Positions 1 to 11,066 are shown, counted from the first letter of the stretch. The stretch is 64,000 nt of DNA from Larix kaempferi (GCA_027924585.1 BSBM01000319.1:6105001-6169000), one strand, 5' to 3'. Made by a program: numbers and translations. Notes: generated from the letters alone by a model not told the origin.

Positions 1-1609
1 CGATAGTAATAGTTATCAAACGTGATCATTTGGGTGTCAAAGAGTTATGTTGGGTAATATGCTGATGAGGCACATCCAATTTTGGTGTAAGATCATCAGA
101 GATACAAAAGGATATATCAAGGAATACCCCAATGAGAAAAGTACGATTAGTTGATTATGATATCGTTAAGGCCGGTCGGCTACGTTTCAGTCAAGGTTTT
201 CCTTGCTTGATCAAGATGAGCTAATGCAATCAATCTCAAGAAGGTTTAGCCAATAGTTAGATATTGTTAAAATGGGTTGTGAGTCCAAAAACATCTAGAC
301 AGCTTCGACCTTTGAGTCTCGTTCTTCCTTGTCCTAACTTACCAAAAAGAAAATAGAAAAGGGGGGCCTTGAATTTTTCCTTTGGGGAAAAATTCAAAGG
401 GATTTGTTGCGAGCAAAACAAATGGAAACATGCTGGAAAAATCAGTTATATCTATCTAATCAAAAGTGTCAAAAGGAATTCACTGGAGTAAAAATGAAAC
501 TCTATATGATAATATTGTGTCTTATGCAATGGGTCCCACATCATGAGATTCCTAGTGAAATATATGAATGTACAATAATATCCTAAAGATTATCTTCTAA
601 CCATTCTCTATGAGCCAAAGCATGAGGTTAATTTATACTAGCCTTTTCCCATATATGCTTTACTTGGGTACAACACTACAAGAAACAACTCGCGTGATGA
701 CTAATGCTGATGTGTGCACTTCTTTTCTAACACCACCAACATTTCTCTGCTATCAACAAGAATCCATAAACTTGACAGAGTTGTCTCTTTCAACCCTTTT
801 TACATGAATGGTTGTGACCCAAAGAATATTTTTTGCCACAGGCATGGCTCTACTTCTAGTAGGCATTCATAGCCTCGATGGAGTTGCCTCTTGCACAACT
901 TTTACCTTAGTAGCATTGTCCCAAGCCATTTTTATTTTGTTGTGGATGGGGGTTGCTCAAAAACCTCTTAAATGAATGGGATGAAAATTTGAGTTTTCTT
1001 TCTCTTGTTGAAGAGTGCATGAACATATATGTACATATATATATTCATTTTCTTATGCTTTTATTTTCATATAGTGGGAGAAGACTAATAATCCTTTTAA
1101 ATGTATGGGATGTTGTTTATATTAGTGTTTGATTTGTAGGCATAGTCATACCTTGTTGCAAATGAGTGCATGTATCACCCAAAATCATAGCAGAATTATC
1201 ATTTGAGTGTGCATGGCGGATGGATATCACAAAGAATGCCTAGAAGACACCTAGAGTCAAACATACCAATTGTTTGCTTTGTAATCCCTTGAAGCTTTGA
1301 TGAGTGTTACTCTATTGAAAAATTTCATCTTTATTTCTTCATGTTTTGTAGGTATTTCCACATGTGTATTCCCTTAAGCATTTACTAGACTTGAAAATAT
1401 TGTCAATCCTAATTCCTCATTGCTAGCCACAAGTATCCCCCTTTTTTCAAATATTATCCATCAGAATAGGGTAATATGAGTTTCTCATGTCAAAGGTTTA
1501 AGAAGGCTTTAGTAAATTATGAATTTGGAAAGACCTGAATAATGCTATTTTTTTTAAGGAATAATATTATCTCAAACAACTATTATAGTACAAGGAGAAT
1601 CACTTAAAG
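1..1609. other. No gene seen; flank of decayed gypsy element
   Basis: Only short chance ORFs are present. The stretch lies downstream (minus sense) of the integrase remnant that ends near 1610, so part of it may be the 3' region or 3' LTR of that element. A pyrimidine run at 1437-1446 would read as a purine-rich tract on the minus strand and could be its polypurine tract, but I found no matching LTR copy on the other side of the element. Confidence 0.4.
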
Positions 1610-2690
1610 TGATTATGAAAAATACCTTTTTAGGACTTGTCCATTGACTGGAAGATCCTCTAGTTCTCCTTGTAAGGTTCTAAGATGAAAGGTAGTTGGG
1701 CCAGTCTTCTCCTCCATATGAAATGGTCCTAACCATAATGGCTGGAATTTGGTATGTTTTTATTTATATTCATGCGCCTTGTCATGTTTTAGAACTAGGT
1801 CATCTACTTAAAAATCTCAGTCATTAGTATAATTCCTATCAAACCACCGCTTAACTAGTTGTTTGTGTTGGCTAAACTATTGTTTGATTTATCTCTTTCT
1901 TCTTCTATTTTAAGCAGGTTATTGATTCTCTGTTGCATGGCAGAGAATTCTATTTCTCTAACCGATTGAGCAAGTTGGAGTGATGGTAAGAACATGTTTT
2001 GGGGTAATATTGATTCTTTTAGGTGTTATCTTATTTCCCCACAAATCGTTTGGTAGATCCTTGTGCCAATTTCTTTGGTGATCAATGATGGTTTTCTTGA
2101 GGATGCAAACTATGTTTTTATTAGTGGACTCAGCCACACCATTCCCTTGGGGATAATAGTTAGAAGCATATTTGATTTTCATCCCCTTTTAAAAAGAAAA
2201 TTTAGTTCGTTTTAAAGATGAAAATTAATTAGCATTATCAAATACCACAGAATTAGGAACACCAAACCTAGTTATAATATTTGACTCAAGGAAATAAATC
2301 ACTTGCTTCTCGTTGGTAGTCTTTAGTGGCACAACTTTAGCCCATTTCATGAAATAATGTGTAGTTGTTAAGATATATTTATGGAGTTGGGATTGATTTC
2401 CCCTATGATGTTAAACCCCACTGTTGAAATGGGTTGTCAATTCAAATTTTTGATTTCTCACCTACTTGGCAATTTTAGGCATATGCATGTGCATCTTTTA
2501 AAAATGTAAGCTAGTAGTATCCTGCTTGAATTATCTTATGCGTTGTAGTATCACCACTAAAATTTCCTCTTGTTGGACCATTATGACGTTCAGAAAGGAC
2601 TCTCTCTCGACGTCTTACTTTTCTAGGCACCTCAGTACAACATTATCATAGTTTTAGTGAAACAGGACCCCATCAATCAATTGATACTAC
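1610..2690 (-). pseudogene. Integrase remnant of Ty3/gypsy polyprotein
   Basis: Minus-strand frames, with stops and shifts, give the parts of a gypsy integrase in order. Near 2600-2500 there is an H2C2 zinc-binding remnant (HNGPTRGNF... then IIQAGYY and a late Cys). Next come core pieces such as HYFMKWAKVVPLKTT and FGVPNSVVFDNA around 2390-2230. The longest open piece (1958-2182) has the SNYYPQGNGVAESTNK motif with the catalytic Glu. The C-terminal region at 1610-1800 reads WLGPFHMEEKTGPTTF and ends LPVNGQVLKRYF, typical of plant Tat-type elements. It cannot be functional. The RNase H that should precede it lies beyond the 2743-8238 insertion, at 8315-8755. Confidence 0.8.
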
Positions 2691-2742
2691 AACAATTTAA
2701 ACCTAAGAGATATGCACTTCGATGAATCCAAATATTCTGGGG

Positions 2743-3479
2743 TGGTCAATGCAGTATAATGAGCAACAGAATAATAATACAGTAGAACTCGGATAGAAGC
2801 AAAAATACTTCACACACACCAATTAATTAATCACAATATGGACAATAAGTAGTATAATGCATGAGGATTCGAATGCCAAGGTGGAAATTCGAATTATCCT
2901 TCATGGAGTGATCAAAAGATCACTGGAGTGTGATCGGAGCACAACTAGTAGTCTATCTCATCATCGGTGGAGTCATCAATGCACAAGTAACTATCAACCA
3001 TCAGTCAAACTGAGTCTAACCGAGTGTGGTAGGTGTAATTGAATGTAACTGGCACATGGAGACACTAACTGAATGAAGGAGGCTCAGTGGAGGGCGCATG
3101 AGGAGCTAACTGGAATCAAAACATGTAGTCATGTCTCATCGTAGGTCAATCGGAGTGATAACAACAGTGAGGAGTCAATCTGGCCTCAAATCAAGGAAAG
3201 ACTGGTGGATAACTGAAGTAATATTGGACTGGTAGGTGAGAAAGGTGCTCTTCTCATGTAGTAGGTGAAAAGAGGGCGCCTGACAGGATAGGAGGGATGA
3301 AACTAAGTGGAAGGAAGCTCCGGGGGCTAGATAACTAAGGGCTGGGTGCTGGGACTGATGACTGGAATGCATGCAAACCCTAAATGATGCATGCAAACCC
3401 TAAAAGTGCATGCATGACTGAAAATGTAAATGATCAAAATACAGGTGGGACTAGGATGGAGTATAGGAATATGCTAACA
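2743..3479 (-). repeat. LTR copy 1 (3' LTR, truncated)
   Basis: It matches LTR copies 2 and 3 closely from the TGGTCAATGCAG block to the TAACA end. The ~83 bases that should precede 2743 (equivalent to 5044-5126) are absent and replaced by unrelated gypsy sequence. On the minus strand this is the downstream LTR, missing its 3' end. Confidence 0.88.
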
Positions 3480-3488
3480 CCCCCCCTT
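3480..3488 (-). promoter_or_regulatory. Polypurine tract, internal copy 1
   Basis: On the minus strand it reads TTAAGGGGGGG directly before the TGTTAGC start of the LTR. This is the expected place for the plus-strand primer of reverse transcription. Confidence 0.75.
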
Positions 3489-3665
3489 AATCCATCCTGG
3501 GCCCTGGTAACTAAGACCAAAGGTCACCCCATACAATGAATAATAATAGTCAATAAACCAAGGAAGTGGGGAAAATTTCATGGGAAAAATACCCCCCCCT
3601 CAAAATAGACTGTAAGGCACACACAAAAAATAAATGCTCCAAACTCAAGCAGGTGTGATGCTTGG

Positions 3666-4923
3666 TCATATGCCTGGAGGTATCTTCTTCTTGGGAAGAA
3701 GTGGATCATGCTCAAAAAGCATGTGCTTGTACTTGCTCTTCAGATCGAATGTGATGAGAACAAATCCAAAAGTATGAGGATGATCCTTGAACCTGTGATT
3801 CGAATCAGTTGAGGTAGGATCAAAAACATGAATATGCAAATAGTCTTTTGTCTTCTCCTTCAAACCATCATGGGTGATTATGCCAAAAAGAACCATCAAA
3901 TAATAATGATTGCTTGGAATCCAAATCAGCTCCAAGACTTGATAAATGTTTTCTTGAGATCTCCTTTGAACCAGCAGGGGTGAGATCAAAACCATCATAT
4001 GCATGAGAAATTATCCCAAGTAGTAATTGCTTAGAATCCAAATTAGATCCAAGACTTGAATCATGGTTTCTTGAGATCTCCTTTGAACCATAAGAGGTGA
4101 GATCAAAACCAGTAAATGCATGAGAAATTATCCCAAGCGAATGGCCATGGTTTCTTGAGATATCCTTTGAACCAACAGGGGTGAGATCAAAACCATGATG
4201 TGCATGAGAAATTATCCCAAGCGAATAGCAATGGCCATATTCTTCAATAACCTTTTGAAAGCATGGAATAATGATCATATAGTAGTAGATAAGAGGTGAT
4301 TGCTTGAGGAGAGCGAATGCATTACCTCCAATAACTGATTTTACCTCCGAAATAATCATGTGATCATGATGCAAACCAACAGACTTTGGTGCAAGAGAGG
4401 ATTTAGGACCTTCTGCAATATCTAGAGTGTGAGCTGGCACAGAAAGAGAAGAAAGTTGGAGCATGAGTGTAGAATCTGCAAGTTCTTTGTGGACAACTTC
4501 AATATGAGATGTGTTTGATACTGGTTCATGATCAATGAGATCATCAAGGAGGGCGAATGCATCACTTTGCTTGCTCTCGAAGGGGTTTGGACCAATCCCT
4601 TCATTTTGTCTGCCAAATATTTCATCCAGGTAGGCCCATAGATATTTTGGAGATGAAAAATCAGGGAGGAGATATAACATGCCTCGAGACATAGCATACA
4701 TCATCGCTGCACAAGCTATTTCTCCTTCATTTAATCAGTCATACTCTTCTTCAAAGGATTTGAACTCTCCTTCAAAACAATAATCAAAGAGACCATGTCT
4801 CTTCAAATGTGCTATCATTGGTGGTTTCCATTCATCATAGTTGAATGGAGAAAGAGGAGTAATTCCTGATGAATACATAGAAGCTATAGAAGACCTGCAA
4901 AAAACCATAGAGAATATCTGCAA
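3666..4923 (-). pseudogene. Gag-like protein of non-autonomous element, copy 1 (broken)
   Basis: Frames 4923-4735, 4704-3868 and 4004-3666 together cover the protein seen at 6048-7217. The start is better preserved here than in copy 2: MYSSGITPLSPF, then NYDEWKPPMIAHLKRHGLFD. This matches the DUF4219/UBN2-type Gag of Ty1/copia elements, followed by the DLWAYLDEIFG-like helix (here YLWAYLDEIFG). It has an in-frame stop after FEEEYD and a frameshift after SFWHN. Three or four repeats of a ~32-residue block (LGIISHA..GFDLT..GSKEISR) fill the C-terminal half. No zinc knuckle is visible. Confidence 0.75.
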
Positions 4924-5031
4924 CTGCTACTGCTGCAAAAATACAGAAACTGCTACAACTGCTGCACTCGAAATCTTGGTAATAACCTGGAAAAAACTCT
5001 TAGGAATGGAGATAAACAATACTCTCAACAT

Positions 5032-5043
5032 GCTCTAATACCA
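5032..5043 (-). promoter_or_regulatory. Primer binding site, internal copy 1
   Basis: The minus strand reads TGGTATTAGAGC, one base from the plant initiator-Met tRNA primer site TGGTATCAGAGC. It directly abuts the CA end of LTR copy 2. Confidence 0.85.
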
Positions 5044-5861
5044 TGTGAAAATCCTCACAGCAGATCTAAGAGATGATGTATACCTGACAAGAAAGTAATT
5101 GATTAAGCAAGAAAATAGAAGAAGAGTGGTCAATGCAGTATAATGAGCAACAGAATAATAATACAGTAGAACTCTGATAGAAGCAAAAATACTTCACACA
5201 CACTAATTAATTAATCAAAATATGGACAATAACTAGTACAATGCATGAGGATTCGAATGCCAAGGTGGCAGTTTGAATTATCCTTCATGGAGTGAACAAA
5301 ATATCACTGGAGTGTCATCGAAGCACAACTAGTAGTCTATCTCATCATCGGTGGAGTCATCAATGCACAAGTAACTGTCAACCATCAGTCAAACTGAGTC
5401 TAACTGAGTGTGGTAGGTGTAACTGAATGTAACTGGCACATGGAGACACTAACTGAATGAAGGAGGCTCAGTGAAGGGCGCATGAGGAGCTAACTGGATT
5501 CAGAACAGGTAGTCATGTCTCATCGGAGGTCAATCGGAGTGATAACAGCAGTGAGGATTCAGTCTGGCCTCAAATCAACGAAAGATTGGTGGATAATTGA
5601 AGTAAACTAGACTGGTAGGTGAGAAAGGTGCCCTTCTCATGTAGTAGGTGAAAGGAGGGCGCATGAAAGGCTAGGAGGGCTGAAAATGAGTGGAAGGAAG
5701 CTCTAGGGGCTAGCTAACTGAGGGATAGGTGCTGGGACTGATGACTGGAATGCATGCAAACCCTAAATGATGCATGTAAACCCTAAAAGTGCATGCATGA
5801 CTAGAAATGTAAATGGTCAAAATACTGGTGGGACTAGGATGGAGTATAGGAATACCTAACA
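5044..5861 (-). repeat. LTR copy 2 (shared middle LTR)
   Basis: This complete 818-base LTR is flanked on one side by a primer site (5032-5043) and on the other by a polypurine tract (5862-5870). It therefore serves as 5' LTR for the left unit and 3' LTR for the right unit. By eye it differs from copy 3 at only a few per cent of positions. Confidence 0.9.
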
Positions 5862-5870
5862 CCCCCTCTT
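5862..5870 (-). promoter_or_regulatory. Polypurine tract, internal copy 2
   Basis: The minus strand reads AAGAGGGGG directly before the LTR start TGTTAGG. It matches the position of the tract in internal copy 1. Confidence 0.8.
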
Positions 5871-6047
5871 AATCCATCCTAGGCCCTGGTAACTAAGACC
5901 ACAGGTCACCTAATACAATGAATAATAACAGTCAATAAACCAAGGAAGTGGGGAAAATTTCATGGGAAAAATACCCCCCCCTCAAAATAGACTGTAAGGC
6001 ACACATAAAAAATAAATGCTCCAAACTCAAGCAGGTGTGATGCTTGG

Positions 6048-7217
6048 TCATATGTCTGGAGGTATCTTCTTCTTGGGAAGAAGTGGATCATGCTCAAAAA
6101 GCATGTGCTTGTACTTGCTCTTCAGATCGAATGTGATGAGAACAAATCGAAAAGTATGAGGATGTTCCTTGAACCTGTGATTGGAATCAGTTGAGGTAGG
6201 ATAAAAAACATGAATATGCAGATAGTCTTTTGTCTTCTCCTTCGAACCATCATGGGTGAGATTATGCCAAAAAGAACCATCAAATAATAATGATTTCTTC
6301 AAATCCAAATCAGATTTAAGACTTGATGAATAGTTTCTTGAGATCTCCTTTGAACTAGCAGGGGTGAGATCAAAACCATCATATGCACGAGAAATTATCT
6401 CAAGTAGTGTTTGCTTAGGATCCAAATTAGATCCAAGACTTGAATCATGGTTTCTTGAGATCTCCTTTGAACCATAAGAGGTGAGATCAAAACCAGTAAA
6501 TGCATGAGAGATTATCTCAAGTGAATGGAAATGGTTTCTTGAGATCTCCTTTGAACCATAAGAGGTGAGATCAAAACCAATGGATGCATGAGAAATTATC
6601 CCAAGCGGGTGGCAATGGCCATATTCTTCAATAACCTGCTGAAAGCATGGAATAATGATCATATAGTAGTAAATAAGAGGTGATTGCTTGAGGAGGGTGA
6701 ATGCATTACCTCCAATAGCTGATTTTACCTCCGAAATAATCACGTGATCATGATGCAAACAAACAGACTCTGGTGCAAGAGCGAATTTAGGACCTTCTGC
6801 AATATCTAGAGTGTGAGCTGGCATAGAAAGAGAAGAAAGTTGGAGCATGAGTGTAGAATCTGCAAGTTCTTTGTGGACAACTTCAATATGAGATGTGTTT
6901 GATACTGGTTCATGATCAATGAGATCATCAAGGAGGGTGAATGCATCACTTTGCTTGCTCTCGAAGGGGTTTGGACCAATCCCTTCATTCTGTCTGCCAA
7001 ATATTTCATCCAGGTAGGCCCATAGATCTTTTGGAGATGAAAAATCAGGGAGGTGATATAACATGCCTTGAGACATAGCATACATCATGGCTGCACAAGC
7101 TATTTCTCCTTCATTTAACCAGTCATACTCTTCTTCAAAGGATTCAAACTCTCTTTCAAAACAATAATCAAAGAGACCTGCAAATGCAGGAAATGGGCTA
7201 TCATTGGTGGTTTCCAT
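6048..7217 (-). CDS. Gag-like protein of non-autonomous LTR element, copy 2 (389 aa ORF)
   Basis: This is the longest uninterrupted Gag-like frame of the tandem. After the start it holds GLFDYCFEREFESFEEEYDW, IACAAMMYAMSQGMLYHLPD and DLWAYLDEIFGRQNE, which fit the UBN2/DUF4219 Gag of Ty1/copia elements (capsid-like, cytoplasmic particle). Residues ~215-325 carry four imperfect copies of a ~30-residue repeat ending GSKEISRN. The C-terminus is basic (LLPKKKIPPDI). The first ~14 residues (METTNDSPFPAF) do not match copy 1: in the neighbouring frame the true N-terminus FNYDEWKPPMIAH is still readable. A frameshift has therefore given this ORF a substitute start. No protease or polymerase is present. 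Family assignment is by motif resemblance only. Confidence 0.7.
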   Translation of the reverse strand: METTNDSPFPAFAGLFDYCFEREFESFEEEYDWLNEGEIACAAMMYAMSQGMLYHLPDFSSPKDLWAYLDEIFGRQNEGIGPNPFESKQSDAFTLLDDLIDHEPVSNTSHIEVVHKELADSTLMLQLSSLSMPAHTLDIAEGPKFALAPESVCLHHDHVIISEVKSAIGGNAFTLLKQSPLIYYYMIIIPCFQQVIEEYGHCHPLGIISHASIGFDLTSYGSKEISRNHFHSLEIISHAFTGFDLTSYGSKEISRNHDSSLGSNLDPKQTLLEIISRAYDGFDLTPASSKEISRNYSSSLKSDLDLKKSLLFDGSFWHNLTHDGSKEKTKDYLHIHVFYPTSTDSNHRFKEHPHTFRFVLITFDLKSKYKHMLFEHDPLLPKKKIPPDI

Positions 7218-7417
7218 TCATCATAGTTGAATGGAGAAAGAGGAGTAATTCCTGATGAATACATAGAAGCTGTAGAAGACCTGCAAAAAACAATAGAGAA
7301 TATCTACAACTGCTACTGCTGCAAAAAAGCAGAAACTGTTGCAACTGCTGCACTCGAAATCTTGGTAATAACCTGCAAAAAAATCTCAGGAATGGAGATA
7401 AACAATACTCTCAACAT

Positions 7418-7429
7418 GCTCTGATACCA
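7418..7429 (-). promoter_or_regulatory. Primer binding site, internal copy 2
   Basis: The minus strand reads TGGTATCAGAGC, the exact plant tRNA-iMet primer site. It immediately follows the LTR end TTTTCACA and fixes the element's orientation and LTR boundary. Confidence 0.92.
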
Positions 7430-8238
7430 TGTGAAAATCCTCACAGCAGATCTAAGAGATGATGTATACCTCACAAGAAATTAATTGATTAAGCAAGAAA
7501 ATAGAAGAAGAGTGGTCAATGCAGTATAATGAGCAACAGAATAATAATACAGTAGAACTCGGATAGAAGCAAAAATACTTCACACACACTAATTAATTAA
7601 TCACAATATGGAAAATAAGTAGTACAATGCATGAGGATTCGAATGCCAAGGTGGAAATTCGAATTAGCCTTCATGGAGTGATCAAAAGATCATTGGAGTG
7701 TCATCGGAGCACAACTAGTAGTCTATCTCATCATCGGTGGAGTCATCAATGCACAAGTAACTGTCAACCGTCAGTCAAACTGAGTCTAACTGAGTGTGGT
7801 AGGTGTAACTAAATGTAATTGGCACATGGAGACACTAACTAAATGAAGGAGGATCAGTGGAGGGCACATGAGGAGCTAACTGGAGTCAGAACAGGTAGTC
7901 ATGTCTCGTCGGAGGTCAATCCGAGTGATAACCACAGTGAGGAGTCAGTCTGGCCTCAAATCAAGGAAATACTGGTGGATAACTGAAGTAAACTGGACTG
8001 GTAGGTGAGAAAGGCTCCCTTCTCAAGCAGTAGTTGAAAGGAGGGAGCATGACAGACTAGGAGGGCTAAAAATGAGTAGAAGGAAGGTCCGGGGGCTAGC
8101 TAACTGAGGGCTGGGTGCTGGGACTGATGACTGGAATGCATGCAAATGCATGCAAACCCTAAAAGTGCATGCATGACTGAAAATATAAATGATCAAAATA
8201 CTGGTGGGACTAGAATGGAGTATAGGAATATCCTAACA
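7430..8238 (-). repeat. LTR copy 3 (5' LTR of the tandem)
   Basis: Complete 809-base LTR, TG...CA on the minus strand (TGTTAGGATATTCC at the 8238 end, CACA at 7430). Beyond 8238 gypsy sequence resumes (CTATC...). Confidence 0.9.
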
Positions 8239-8314
8239 CTATCGTGGGTAAGATAATACTTCATTTTGTAATACCATAAATTTGTAGAGGTAGGAACATA
8301 ATAAACTTATTTCT

Positions 8315-9615
8315 TTAGCATTTAAATCTCTTCATCCCATCCTTCATTGTGTCTGTTACTATCTTGAGCTTGAATTGCAAGCTTACAGAGACCTTGTGCC
8401 TTCTCAATTTTGGTGGGATTGATTTCCAAGTCATACTACTGGGAGTATTCATCCAATGAGCACTCCTCTCTCCTATATATTTCTGAACCAACAAATTCCC
8501 CACTATGGGATAAGGTACTATGACTTTACTCTGGGATTTCAGTAGGTATGGCCTGAAGTGCTTGACTGATTTAAATATAGTGTATGCTTGTTTATCTACT
8601 TCAGGATACTTCAATTTAGATCCTTGAAAACCCAAACCCATAAATGTGATGGGCGCCTCATTTTTTTCTTGATTCTTTTGCACGAGGACAATTGCAAATG
8701 AGTTTTTGGAGGTGAAAGTGTATAGGATGAAATCTATGGAAAAATAAGGCCTCATTTATCACCCTTTTCAATGGTCATTAGGGTGGGGGCTTCAGATACT
8801 ACCTTCACGATCTAGACAAAGTACTCTTTTTCCTTTGGACCCCATTTAAATCTAGTGTTATTCTTAATCATGTCTTGTGGGGGCCTGACTATCTCTAAGA
8901 ATATTGAAACAATTCTACGTAAAAAGTTAATCTTCCCAAGAAAATAATGCATTGTATTTTTTTCATGAGGGAACACGATATGGGTAATAGCTTCTATTCT
9001 TTATCGCTTGATCCTCATTCCTTATTTGGAAACGATGAATCCCGAGAATTTACCTTCATCCACTGTAAATTCGATTTCTTAGGATTCAAGGAGATCTCAT
9101 ACTTTCGACACCGATCAGATATTTGTTTGAGGTCAGTTAGGTGATTGTTCCACTTTGAGAAAACAATTACATCATCCAGGTAGATGAACACGGACTTATT
9201 GATCATCCCTTAGAAGGAAATATACATTGCTCTCTAAAAAGTATCTCCTACGTTAATTAGGCCAAAAGGAATCTTTTTATAGGTGTAAGTTCCCCATTTC
9301 ATCCAAAAGGCAGTATTTAACTAATCTTCTGGTGAGACCAAGACTTGATTGTAGCCTAAGAATCCATCCAACAAAGAGAACATTTATGAGCCATACACAT
9401 TGAAGTATCTATTCCAAATGGGGGTACTAGGTAATTATCTTTTTGGTATACCCTATTGAGATTTCAAAATCAATGCATGATCTTATATTACCATTTTTCT
9501 TCTTGACAGGGACCAAATTGGCCACCCACTGGGTATGGCATACCGGAAAAATAATCTTTTCCGCTAGCATCTTGTTCAATTCTTTCTTTATCGGCGGTTC
9601 AAGGCTGGGGTGCAT
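8315..9615 (-). pseudogene. RT and RNase H remnant of Ty3/gypsy polyprotein
   Basis: Minus strand from 9615: MHPSLEPPIKKELNKMLAEK, the usual start of the plant gypsy RT, then a VPVKKKNGNIRSCIDF palm motif. The catalytic block VFIYLDDVIVFSK at ~9190-9150 keeps both Asp residues. The thumb/connection (FLGKINFLRRIVSIF, FKWGPKEKEYF) spans 8950-8830. The gypsy RNase H follows at 8755-8315 with ITFMGLGFQGSKLKYPEVDKQAYTIFKSVKHFRPY. Several frameshifts and stops break it. The order continues from the extra RNase H upstream and would have run into the integrase now at 2690-1610. Confidence 0.82.
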
Positions 9616-9630
9616 TTTTCACAATTTTTG

Positions 9631-11030
9631 CTAAAATGGTTTGACATTTGATTTGAGTGGTATAACGTGCAGCATGATTTCAGGATTGAAATCCTTAAGA
9701 TTGTCATGCATCCATGCAAACATGTCCTTATATTCTTTGAATAACCGAATGTAAGAATTTATTTTGGAAGGAGAAAATCTGGTCCTAAGATTAATATTCT
9801 GTAGGTTCTTTCTGGTTCCTAGATTCATGACTTCATATTGCATTGACAAGCTATTTTTTTTACAATTTGTCACTTTATTGAACTTGTCCTCGAGGTCATG
9901 AAAGTTCTCCAATATGGCCACTAGTTTAGGAATAGTATTCCCAAGGTTTATTTTGTATATTTCATCTTGATTATAGGGAGGTTCAATAATATTCTTTAGA
10001 GATTCATTGTGTTGTAATTTGTCAATGGACGAATCCTTACATATATCTTTGGGGGTGAGAAAGTTAATGATTTGTTTGGCGTTGTCGAATACCCTCCAAT
10101 TTGTTACGTTGTCTGGTATAGAAGGTTTGAAAATTAATTCAATAGAGAATGCATTAGTCATAAATCCCTCTAATGGAATTAATCTAGAAGCTATGTTTGC
10201 AAGCATGTCAACATCAGAGTTACGACTTTGAGGTATAGAAGTAATATTGAAAGCAGATAAACTATTAATCAAATTACATAACTCTTGCTGGTAATTTTTT
10301 AAATGATCAGAGATGCAGTGGATATAATTTCATACCTATTTAACAATTAATAGAGTTTCATACCTATTTAACAATTATCTTTGAATCACCATATACTTCT
10401 AAAGATTTAATATCCATGTCAATTCATTTTCTTAATCCTTGAATTAGTGCTTCATATTTTGCAGTGTTATTGGTGCACTTGATCTCAAGTCTACAAGATA
10501 TCATGGTTTTATTACCTTTTGGGTTAGTAAGGATGCAACTAGAACTTGCACCTTATTTTGAATTGGATCCATCGAAATATAATGTACGAAATTCCAGATC
10601 CATATCATCATTAGCATCCCCAATAGCTATTGTGTTATCACGTGATTCAACAATATGAGTGCAATAGAGGAGTTTGGATTTCCTACCTATCTTTGCATGT
10701 GGTGAAATTTTGGCCATGAAATCCCGAAAGAATGTGTCTAAGATATAACTCCCCGTGTTGCTAAACATGGGAGGCTCATTGGGTGAACCTATATCCATGA
10801 CAATATATTTCATGTACTTTTTCCTATTTACCTTGATTGTATTTTCTTTCCCTATTTACCCGTCGGTTGCAAAATATCCATTCAATTTCTTTGACCAATA
10901 TTTGCTTAGCAATAAGCCATAGGATTCGGGCATATCTAGTACGATTATATCAATTATTTGGTGCACTTTAGGGTTAGAAGCCAACCTAATGAGAAAATTC
11001 TCCAGTTCCCTAAAGATCTTGACATTGGAC
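9631..11030 (-). pseudogene. Protease end plus extra RNase H upstream of RT (gypsy polyprotein)
   Basis: From 11030 downwards the minus strand reads FRELENFLIRLASNPK and IIVLDMPESYGLLLSKYWSK, the tail of a plant Tat-type aspartic protease domain. An RNase H fold with all its acidic landmarks follows: TLYFDGSNSK (first Asp) at ~10560, CTNNTAKYEALIQGLRK (Glu) at ~10460, LEVYGDSKIIV (Asp) at ~10400, and NSDVDMLANIASRL (last Asp) in the 213-residue frame 10272-9631. That same frame then runs into the pre-RT linker (FKEYKDMFAWMHDNLKDF...). The extra RNase H (aRNH/RVT_3-like) thus lies between protease and RT. The protease active-site segment is missing, probably lost at the copia insertion. Confidence 0.8.
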
Positions 11031-11066
11031 TGATCTAGCTGGATAGTTCCCTAAAGATCTTGACAT
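11009..11066. repeat. 22 bp direct repeat, 36 bp apart
   Basis: AGTTCCCTAAAGATCTTGACAT occurs twice in a row near the junction between the gypsy protease remnant and the sequence leading into the copia element. It looks like a small duplication made at or near that break. It is too long for an LTR target duplication. Confidence 0.7.

Larger units (their letters stand above)
2743..8238 (-). mobile_element. Gag-only non-autonomous LTR element in tandem (LTR-int-LTR-int-LTR)
   Basis: Three copies of an ~0.8 kb LTR (2743-3479, 5044-5861, 7430-8238) alternate with two ~1.57 kb internal regions; the repeat period is about 2386 bases. LTRs begin TGTTAG and end CA on the minus strand. Each internal region starts with a tRNA-iMet type primer site and ends in a polypurine tract. 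It encodes only a Gag-like protein, with no protease, RT or integrase, so movement must have relied on enzymes of another element. Unequal recombination between LTRs, or insertion of one copy beside another, can give this arrangement. The outer left LTR lacks its last ~83 bases, so no target duplication can be checked. The whole unit sits inside the older gypsy element. Confidence 0.88.

Noticed and set aside
2738-2742. Target duplication for the gag-only tandem
   Set aside because: Left outer LTR is truncated, so TGGGG at 2738-2742 and CTATC at 8239-8243 are not comparable ends.
3175-3396. Minus ORF inside LTR copy 1 (and similar ORFs at 2857 and 7627)
   Set aside because: They fall within LTRs and are not kept open across the three copies.
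7176-7217. First ~14 residues of the 389-residue Gag-like ORF as a genuine N-terminus
   Set aside because: They come from a frameshifted reading. The neighbouring frame still encodes the NYDEWKPPMIAH start that copy 1 keeps.
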